Of a stretch of 64,000 nt of DNA, positions 58,100 to 64,000 are shown piece by piece; position 1 is the stretch's first letter, and each line of letters starts with the position of its first letter. The DNA lies in the NCBI RefSeq assembly GCF_000687875.1, contig NZ_JHYG01000011.1:1-64000 (forward strand). Reading direction: 5' to 3'. The notes below the pieces were generated by a model. The model was not told the DNA's origin. It saw only the letters and a list, made by a program, of their open reading frames with translations, and ran no database searches. The translations under genes and the position numbers were made by a program. Origin of the DNA: Acidocella facilis ATCC 35904 (GTDB lineage: Bacteria; Pseudomonadota; Alphaproteobacteria; Acetobacterales; Acetobacteraceae).

Positions 58100-58256
58100 A
58101 CACACCTCGATGATGAAAAACAGGAAATCCTGCGCCCAAATGGGCCGCAACGCTTGCCGCGTCAAGGTTTTTAGGCGCCAGGCCGTTTGGTGGGGGCCGC
58201 ATGAGGGCGCCGCGCCACAAGGCTAATATGCTGATTTTACAGGGAAAAACCGGATA

Positions 58257-58331
58257 TGGTGGGCACAACAGGGATTGAACCTGTGACCCCCACCATGTCA
58301 AGGTGGTGCTCTACCGCTGAGCTATGTGCCC
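58257..58331 (-). tRNA. tRNA-Val (anticodon GAC)
   Basis: The minus strand reads GGGCACATAGCTCAGCGGTA and has an anticodon loop TTGACAT with anticodon GAC. The T-arm is GGTTCAATCC and the acceptor GGGCACA/TGTGCCC, and the 3' ACCA is encoded. It lies upstream of infA on the same strand. The clcA start region begins just beyond its 5' end on the other strand. Confidence 0.97.
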
Positions 58332-58355
58332 ATATCCGTGGAGGGGCTATTAGCG

Positions 58356-59726
58356 ATGTTGGGAACAGGAGGCAAGAGGTTGGATTACAGGCTGGGAACG
58401 CCAATGCGGCGTTTGCCCCATCTGGCGGGGCGTTTCTGGCGGCGGCGCGCGGCTTTCTGGGGCGGCGCCTTGTTGGTGGGGGCGGTGAGCGTGCTGTTCG
58501 CCCGGGCCGCCGACGGTGCCGAACATTTGTTTTTTCACTACGACTCGCGAGTCTGGCTGGCGCCGTTGCTGGTGACACCTTTGGGCTATGCGTTTTGCGC
58601 CTGGGCGGCGGCGCGGGTGTTCCCGGGCTCGCAGGGCAGCGGCATTCCGCAGGCGATCGCGGCGCGGGAAATTCCGCGCGGCATGGCCAGGCGCAGGCTG
58701 CTTTCGGTGCGGATGTGTTTTGCCAAGATCGGGCTGACGGTGGTGGCGCTGATGTGCGGCGCCTCGGTGGGGCGCGAGGGGCCGACGGTGCAGGTGGGGG
58801 CGGCGATCATGCTGCAAGTGGCGCGGCTGCGCGGCTTGCAGAATGAGCGCGGGCTGATCCTGGCCGGCTCGGCCGCCGGCATTGCCGCCGCCTTCAATGC
58901 GCCGCTGGCCGGGGTGGTGTTCGCGATCGAGGAGATGAGCCGCTCCTTCGAGGTGAAGACCAACGGCATCGTGCTGACCACGGTGATCATTGGCGGCCTG
59001 GTCTCGCTCGGGCTGACCGGGAATTATACCTATTTCGGCACCTCCAACGCGGCCATCCAGGGGCTGGGGGGGTGGGGCATGGTGGTGCTGTGCGGCAGCG
59101 CCGGGGGGCTGCTGGGCGGGCTGTTCAGCCGGCTGATGATGGATATCGGGCTGTGGGCGAAAAGCTGGATTGCGGTGAATGCGCGGGTGCGCGGGCTGGC
59201 TTATCCGGCGGTGTGCGGGCTGCTGGTGGCGATTCTGGGGATTTTGTCGCATGGGAGCAGTTTCGGCACCGGCTATGCCACCGCCAAGGCGGCGGTGGAG
59301 GGGGTTACGCCGCATTGGTATTTCTGGCCGGCGAAATTCCTGGCGACGCTGATCACCGCTGTTTCTGGCATTCCGGGCGGGATTTTCGCGCCCTCGCTCT
59401 CGGTGGGGGCGGGGCTGGGGGCGTGGATTGCCGGCGAAGGCGGGCGGGCGGCGAGTGTCGGCGCGCTGCTGGGCATGGCGGGGTATTTCTCCGGCGTGGT
59501 GCAGGCGCCGATGACGGCCTTCGTGATCATTCTGGAAATGACCGGCAATACCGGTTCGGTGATCGCGGTGATGCTGGCCTCGATGCTGGGGCTGGGGACG
59601 TCGAAGCTGGTCTGTCCGCGGCCGCTTTATCATGAGCTGGCGCATGGCTTCATGCCGCCGCGCCGCACGGCGATGCCGGTGGCGCTGCGCGAGCCGGGGC
59701 ATAAGGCTGAAGAAAAAGAGTTATAA
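58356..59726 (+). CDS. clcA: ClC-family chloride/proton antiporter or channel
   Basis: A 456-residue membrane protein with the ClC filter motifs in order: GSQGSGIPQ (GSGIP), GREGPTVQVGAAIM (GREGP with the gating glutamate) and SGIPGGIFAPSLSVGAGLGA (GxFxP). The gating glutamate favours an H+/Cl- exchanger, which in enterobacteria aids extreme-acid resistance. There is no CBS domain. GGAGGGG nine bases upstream supports the ATG at 58356; a TTG at 58380 behind AGGAGG also looks good. It ends Leu(TTA)-stop(TAA), where the TAA belongs to structured repeat copy F. Confidence 0.93.
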   Translation: MLGTGGKRLDYRLGTPMRRLPHLAGRFWRRRAAFWGGALLVGAVSVLFARAADGAEHLFFHYDSRVWLAPLLVTPLGYAFCAWAAARVFPGSQGSGIPQAIAAREIPRGMARRRLLSVRMCFAKIGLTVVALMCGASVGREGPTVQVGAAIMLQVARLRGLQNERGLILAGSAAGIAAAFNAPLAGVVFAIEEMSRSFEVKTNGIVLTTVIIGGLVSLGLTGNYTYFGTSNAAIQGLGGWGMVVLCGSAGGLLGGLFSRLMMDIGLWAKSWIAVNARVRGLAYPAVCGLLVAILGILSHGSSFGTGYATAKAAVEGVTPHWYFWPAKFLATLITAVSGIPGGIFAPSLSVGAGLGAWIAGEGGRAASVGALLGMAGYFSGVVQAPMTAFVIILEMTGNTGSVIAVMLASMLGLGTSKLVCPRPLYHELAHGFMPPRRTAMPVALREPGHKAEEKEL

Positions 59727-59853
59727 AAGTTTTTTGGTGCCGCTTTTTTACAAAAAAGCGGCGAGGAGGCCTGGGGTTTTGACGACGGCGTTGCATACGC
59801 CCGGCCGTTTCCGCCCCTTTTTTGAAAAAAAGGGGCGGCCCCAAAAAACTTTT
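59724..59853. repeat. three-hairpin structured repeat (family 1), copy F, diverged core
   Basis: The outer stem TAAAAGTTTTTTGGT pairs with CCCCAAAAAACTTTT. Hairpin 1 is GCCGCTTTTTT against AAAAAAGCGGC. The third hairpin is CCGCCCCTTTTTT against AAAAAAAGGGGCGG, a different stem from other copies but perfectly paired. The core has lost the usual GGGGTGGTGG palindrome and keeps a short GGCGT/ACGCC hairpin. It fills the gap between convergent clcA and the prolyl oligopeptidase gene, and its TAA is the clcA stop. Confidence 0.9.
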
Positions 59854-59854
59854 G

Positions 59855-62044
59855 CTACCCTGGTTGAAACCCTGGGTGCCCGGTGCGCCAGAGGGTGAAG
59901 GCCATGATGTCCGCCGTCTCGGCATCGCGCTGCGCACGGGTGGCGCCGAAGCCATGGCCGCCATCATCCTCCACCCGCAGCAGGATCGGGTTTTTCGAGG
60001 CGCTGGCCGCCTGCAGCCTTGCGGCCATCTTCGTCGCCTCCCAGGGCGAGACGCGCGGGTCGTGCAGGCCGGTGGTGAGCAGCACCGCGGGGTAATCCAC
60101 CCCGTCATGCACATGCTGGTAGGCATCCATGGCGAACAGGTCGTGAAAGCCGCGTTCGGTTTTCACGCTGCCGAATTCAGGGATGTTGGGCGGGCCGTTG
60201 GGGGAGAATTCGGCGCGCAGCGGGTCCGAGACGCCGACCATGGAAATCGCCACCGCCGCCAGTTCCGGCCGCTCGGTGAGCAGCCGCCCGACCGTGATGC
60301 CCCCGGCCGAGCCGCCGACCACCCCCAGCGTGCGATGGCCGCAATAGCCCTGGTCGATGAGATGCAGCGCGCAATCCTCCGCATCCTGCCAGCTGTGATA
60401 TTTCTCCGCCTTCATCCCGGCCAGATGCCAATCCTCGCCCAGCTCGCCGCCGCCGCGCACATGCGCCACCGCGAACACCGCGCCTTGATCCAGAAACGGC
60501 AGCCAGCGCCCCATGAAGGCCGGCTCCAGCGCGATGCCGTAGGCGCCGTAGGCTTCCATCAGCAGCGTCGCCGAACCGTCGCGCGCCAGCCCCTTGCGGT
60601 AGAGCAGCGAGAGCGGGACGCGCACGCCATCGCGCGCCGGGGCGAGCAGGGTTTCGGTGGTGTAGGCGGAGACGTCGATGTCCGGCTGCGGGGCGAGGCA
60701 GGTTTCAGTGATCTGGCCATCGGCGCCGGCATGGCAGAACACGCACGGGCGCAACCAGCCTTCCAGCGGGAACCATAGGCCCTCTTGGGAGGGGATGGAA
60801 AAAGCCAGATCGGGGTCGAGCGCGCCGGGAAAGGGCAAGGCCAGGGCTGTGAGTTTGCCGTCATCGCCGAGATGGCGCAGCCCCGCCAGGCCAGCGTCGC
60901 GGTCGATCAGATAGAGCCCGTTTTTCGCCGCCATGATGGCGCGGATGACCGGCCGGCCGGTGGGCACCATTTCCTGCGCGTCGGCGAAATGCGGGGCGGC
61001 GGCGGTGAGTTTCACCACCCGGTAATGCGAGGCGTGCTTGTGGGTGAGCAGGAAAATCTCGTCGCCGCGCACGGCGAAATCCGTCACCTGGTCGGCTTGT
61101 GTGCAGATCGGATGCCAGTCCGGCCTGCCGGCCAGAAGAGCCGGCAGGCGGGTGAGATAGAGCGCGATCTCATTGCGCACGCCTTCGTTGATCTGCGCGA
61201 TGATCAGATCCGAGCCCGGCGTGGCGATGAGGGTGGGGCTGTCGATCGGGGTGAGGGCGATGCCGGCGGACAGGCCCGGCCCGAGCAGCCTACGGTCCTC
61301 GCCACCATTCAGGAGGTGCAGCCAGGCGCTGGAATTTTCCTCATAGCGCGGATCTTCGATGGGGACGTCCTGGTTGCGGGTATAGAAGAAGCCGGAGCCA
61401 TCGGGCAGCCAGCTGGGATTCGCATCATCCGTGCGGGTGAGGGCGAGCGGGGCGATCTGGCCGCTTTCGACCTCCATCAGCCGCAGCACGGAATGTTCCG
61501 AGCCGCCTTGCGAGATGCCGAAGACCAGATGCGTGCCGGCCGGCGAGGCCTGCCACCAATCCAGCGCGGCGTGGCTGGATTGGGTGGAGAAGCGCATCGG
61601 GTCCAGCAGCAGCCGGTCGGCGCCGTTCTGCCCGTCGCGGACATAGAGGCGGGTGGTTTGCGCCTCTGGCGGGCGGCGTTCGGTGAAGATCAGCCTGCCG
61701 CCGGTCTGCAGCCCGGCAACGAGGGTGAGGGCGTTGGAATTTTCGGCAATGGCGGCGGCGAGGCTGTCGCGGCCGGGGATGTGGGAGAGCACCGCTTCGG
61801 CATAGGCGGCCTGGGAGGCGGTGCAGGCGCGCCATTGCGCATCCTCTGCCTCCATCCAGCGATACGGGTCCGAGACGTGCTGGCCCCAGAGCGTTTCGGT
61901 GAAGGGGCGGGAAGGGAAGGGGAGCGGCTGGTTGGCAACCGTGATGGGGCGCGGGGTGACGTAAGGGCGGGCGGCCCGGGCGGTGCCGGCCAATGCCAGG
62001 GCGGTGCCGGCGGCGAGCAGCGCGCGGCGCGAAAGGCGAGGCAT
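59855..62044 (-). CDS. exported prolyl oligopeptidase family S9A
   Basis: The 729-residue enzyme cleaves short peptides, typically after proline or basic residues. The ATG at 62044 (GGAG six bases upstream) starts a Tat-like leader (PRLSRRALLAAGTALALAGT). An N-terminal beta-propeller (about 65-440) is followed by the alpha/beta-hydrolase domain. The nucleophile is in GVVGGSAGGITVGRLL, the aspartate in TGLHDPRVSPWEATK and the histidine in DDGGHGFG. The triad is complete. Prolyl oligopeptidase and oligopeptidase B are both possible. Its stop lies one base from structured repeat copy F. Confidence 0.92.
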   Translation of the reverse strand: MPRLSRRALLAAGTALALAGTARAARPYVTPRPITVANQPLPFPSRPFTETLWGQHVSDPYRWMEAEDAQWRACTASQAAYAEAVLSHIPGRDSLAAAIAENSNALTLVAGLQTGGRLIFTERRPPEAQTTRLYVRDGQNGADRLLLDPMRFSTQSSHAALDWWQASPAGTHLVFGISQGGSEHSVLRLMEVESGQIAPLALTRTDDANPSWLPDGSGFFYTRNQDVPIEDPRYEENSSAWLHLLNGGEDRRLLGPGLSAGIALTPIDSPTLIATPGSDLIIAQINEGVRNEIALYLTRLPALLAGRPDWHPICTQADQVTDFAVRGDEIFLLTHKHASHYRVVKLTAAAPHFADAQEMVPTGRPVIRAIMAAKNGLYLIDRDAGLAGLRHLGDDGKLTALALPFPGALDPDLAFSIPSQEGLWFPLEGWLRPCVFCHAGADGQITETCLAPQPDIDVSAYTTETLLAPARDGVRVPLSLLYRKGLARDGSATLLMEAYGAYGIALEPAFMGRWLPFLDQGAVFAVAHVRGGGELGEDWHLAGMKAEKYHSWQDAEDCALHLIDQGYCGHRTLGVVGGSAGGITVGRLLTERPELAAVAISMVGVSDPLRAEFSPNGPPNIPEFGSVKTERGFHDLFAMDAYQHVHDGVDYPAVLLTTGLHDPRVSPWEATKMAARLQAASASKNPILLRVEDDGGHGFGATRAQRDAETADIMAFTLWRTGHPGFQPG

Positions 62045-62129
62045 AGGCGGCTCCAGAGTGGTCTGTTGGCGCATCATCGCGCGCCGGCGGGTGGCGTCAA
62101 GCGCCACCCTTAAACCTCATCATGTCGTT

Positions 62130-62690
62130 TCAGTGACGATAACCCGGTGCGGGCGGCCAGTTTTGCAGGGTCTGCCAGGCATCGCGCGTCAGCAGCAGAT
62201 TCGTGCCGGCGGGGCATGGCGCGTTCGCGGCGGTGGCGGCGCCGGCCCAGACCAGCACCACACCGTCCGGCCGGATGGCGAGGCTGGAGAAGCTGCCGCC
62301 GCCCTGGCGCAAGGCGGCCTCGGAGATCGTGCAGGCCTGGCCGGGGGCGGCCAGGGCGCCGGTGAGGATATGGGCGGTGAGCTGGTTGGGCAAAGCCGGC
62401 TGGTGGCCGCTGGCTTTGGCCGCGGCGCCGGCTTGCATCACCAGCAATTGCCCCGGGGCGGGCGGCTGGTGGGTGAGGCGCGCACAGAGCAGCAGCGCCA
62501 CGAACAGCGCGGCGGCGATGAGATAGGAGATCAGCGGTGTGCCGGAATGGACCATGCGCGGGTCCGGGCGCGGGGCTGACAGCAGCTTTGATTTCAAAGG
62601 CTTGGAGGCAGTTGGGCGAGTGGTGCTGGACTTATTCGCCTGGTCTTTGGGCGTTTCGCGCATTTTTTTGTCACCTTTTCTGCCTTCCAT
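62130..62690 (-). CDS. predicted single-pass membrane protein of unknown function
   Basis: The 186-residue product has a basic, Lys/Pro/Ser-rich N-terminus of about 50 residues, one membrane helix (PLISYLIAAALFVALLLC, about 52-70) and a roughly 115-residue domain beyond it, probably periplasmic. That domain has two cysteines (QACTISEAALRQGG; NAPCPAGTNLLL) that could form a disulfide. I recognise no family. It lies between dnaE and the prolyl oligopeptidase gene on the same strand. The 111 bases between it and dnaE show no gene. Confidence 0.65.
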   Translation of the reverse strand: MEGRKGDKKMRETPKDQANKSSTTRPTASKPLKSKLLSAPRPDPRMVHSGTPLISYLIAAALFVALLLCARLTHQPPAPGQLLVMQAGAAAKASGHQPALPNQLTAHILTGALAAPGQACTISEAALRQGGGSFSSLAIRPDGVVLVWAGAATAANAPCPAGTNLLLTRDAWQTLQNWPPAPGYRH

Positions 62691-62801
62691 TTAGGCGATT
62701 TTGTGCCGTTTGCGGAGGGGGAAAGATGACGAGGCGGGGTTAATTCAGTGTGAAGGCGGTTTCAGGGGGCTGTGAAAAGGGATGCGCAAGGAGGACCCTC
62801 C

Positions 62802-64000
62802 TCACGCATCCTCCACCAGCTCCACCCCCGCGACAAGCTTCACCGCCTGGGCCAGGCGCGGGGAGACGTTGAAGCCGCCGGGCAGGCGCAGCTCCGGGCG
62901 CGTCGGCGTGCCGGTTTTGGGCAGCAGGATGATTTGGCCCTTGCCGCGCCCCTCGCGCTCCAGCAGGGCTTTCAGCGAGGGCACGGCGTCCTCGCGGTCC
63001 AGCCAGATTTTCAGCCCCGCCCCGGCATCGCGGGCGGCATTGTCGAGCAGCTGGATGTCGTTGGCGGTGAGGCGCAGCGATTCGCCGTCCAGCTTGGCCT
63101 CGGCGGAGACCAGCAAAGCGGTGCCTTCCTGCAGCATCTCGCGGGAGCGGTTGAGCACTTCGGAGAAGAGCGTGACCTCGAAACTGCCCTGCATGTCCGA
63201 CAGGGTGAGCCACATCATCCGGCTGCCGGTGCGGGTGATGCGCTCTTTCTTGGCGCCCACGGTGCCGGCGAGTTTCACCCGCGCGGTACCGTTTTCCGCC
63301 TTGCGCTGGATGGCGCCGGAGGGGGTGACGTCCAGCGCCTTCAGCGCGCGCGCATACATGTCCAGCGGGTGGGCGGAGATGTGAAAGCCGATCGCTTCGG
63401 CCTCGAAAGCCAGGCGCTCGCTCTCCGGCCAGTCCGGCCCTTGGGGTAGGCGGATTTTCTCCGGCTCGCCGCCACCGAACAGGCCGATCTGCCCGCTTTC
63501 GCGCTCGGCCGCACCGGTCTGGGCGGTGCGCATGATCATTTCCGCGGCGCCGAAGATGCGCTGGCGGTTCTGATCCAGACACTCGAAGGCGCCGGCCTTG
63601 GCGAGGATTTCGATTTGCGCCCGGGTGAGGGTTTTGGGATCGATGCGGGCGGCGAAATCGTCGATGGATTTGAACGGCGTGTCGCCACGGGCTTTGACGA
63701 GTTCCTCCATCGCCCCCATGCCGATGCGCTTGATGGCGCCGAGCGCGAAGCGGATGGCGTAGCTGCCATCCTCCTGCAATTCCACCTGGAAATCCGGGCC
63801 GGATTTGTTCACATCCGGCGGGAGGACCTTGATGCCGTTTTTCATCGCATCGGCGCGCAGCAGCGCCACCTTCTCGGTGTTGGCGATGGAGAGGGACATA
63901 CAGGCGGCGATGAAGGCAACCGGATGGTTGGCGCGCAGATAGGCGGTCTGGTAGGAGACCAAAGCGTAGGCGGCGGCATGGGATTTGTTGAAGCCGTAAT
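62802..64000 (-). CDS. dnaE: DNA polymerase III alpha subunit, C-terminal part (partial)
   Basis: The frame is open to the right edge, and its first residues there are YGFNKSHAAAYALVSYQTAYL, the conserved end of the DnaE polymerase palm/fingers region. Downstream are KVLPPDVNKSGPDF, ALGAIKRIGMGAMEELV (helix-hairpin-helix region), an OB-fold (MMWLTLSDMQGSFEVTLFSE) and a short C-terminal tail ending in ELVEDA. About 400 residues of the roughly 1150-residue replicative polymerase are visible. The N-terminal PHP domain and catalytic aspartates lie outside the window. Confidence 0.96.
   Translation of the reverse strand, partial: YGFNKSHAAAYALVSYQTAYLRANHPVAFIAACMSLSIANTEKVALLRADAMKNGIKVLPPDVNKSGPDFQVELQEDGSYAIRFALGAIKRIGMGAMEELVKARGDTPFKSIDDFAARIDPKTLTRAQIEILAKAGAFECLDQNRQRIFGAAEMIMRTAQTGAAERESGQIGLFGGGEPEKIRLPQGPDWPESERLAFEAEAIGFHISAHPLDMYARALKALDVTPSGAIQRKAENGTARVKLAGTVGAKKERITRTGSRMMWLTLSDMQGSFEVTLFSEVLNRSREMLQEGTALLVSAEAKLDGESLRLTANDIQLLDNAARDAGAGLKIWLDREDAVPSLKALLEREGRGKGQIILLPKTGTPTRPELRLPGGFNVSPRLAQAVKLVAGVELVEDA

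Overview
The window is a GC-rich bacterial chromosome segment that fits an acetic-acid-bacterium relative (Alphaproteobacteria, Acetobacteraceae, possibly an acidophilic genus such as Acidocella or Acidiphilium; the genus is inference). Pointers are a class I lysyl-tRNA synthetase, an AarC-type acetate CoA-transferase, the infA-maf-RNase E/G-like-yacG order, a zinc-less rpmJ, a tkt-gap-pgk operon and a tRNA-Trp-secE-nusG block. It is mostly housekeeping DNA with one envelope-polysaccharide region and one small Tad-like pilus region. No phage or CRISPR was seen, and the only transposase is a cut-off IS5-type element at the left edge.

Layout. 1-333: end of an IS5-family element abutting the stop codon of a GGDEF/EAL gene (334-2778). 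3.3-6.1 kb: membrane methyltransferase, rpmJ, two family 2 glycosyltransferases. 6.5-13.7 kb: dTDP-rhamnose operon read as rfbB-rfbA-rfbC-rfbD on the minus strand, preceded by a 1247-residue protein with WbsX-like, GT4 and GT2 modules. 13.7-24.4 kb: a second GGDEF/EAL protein, typA, a secreted low-complexity protein, a lytic-transglycosylase-like protein, lysS with an LPG-flippase-like gene, a CDF-type transporter, rpsO and truB. 24.5-32 kb: CpaE/TadZ-like ATPase, gyrB, phaB, emrA-emrB. 32-37.5 kb: nusG, secE, tRNA-Trp, tRNA-Gly, a nitrate/sulfonate-type ABC importer and aarC. 37.8-41.5 kb: two TadE-like proteins and a TadG-like protein. 41.6-48.6 kb: tRNA-Leu, class A PBP, KefB-type antiporter, UbiH-type hydroxylase, and amtB behind a consensus sigma-54 promoter. 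48.6-55.5 kb: truncated haemoglobin behind an FNR-type box, tkt-gap-pgk, an EamA transporter and a methyltransferase. 55.6-64 kb: PfpI protein, yacG/RNase G-like/maf/infA operon, tRNA-Val, ClC antiporter, prolyl oligopeptidase, a membrane protein, and the C-terminal part of dnaE running off the right edge.

The most unusual content lies between the genes. Six copies of a roughly 130-bp element (family 1; 17.9, 28.4, 43.6, 45.6, 53.5 and 59.7 kb) have the same plan: a closing stem TAAAAGTTTTT/AAAAACTTTTA around three hairpins. Stem sequences differ between copies, but both sides change together. All six lie at the 3' end of at least one gene. A second palindromic family beginning TAGAGC (family 2; 6.3, 22.45 and 56.2 kb) also shows paired stem changes. 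In both families the terminal TAA or TAG is the actual stop codon of adjacent genes: PBP, clcA and phaB for family 1; rfbD, the flippase-like gene and yacG for family 2. I know of no described family matching the first, and it is my main candidate for an undescribed system.
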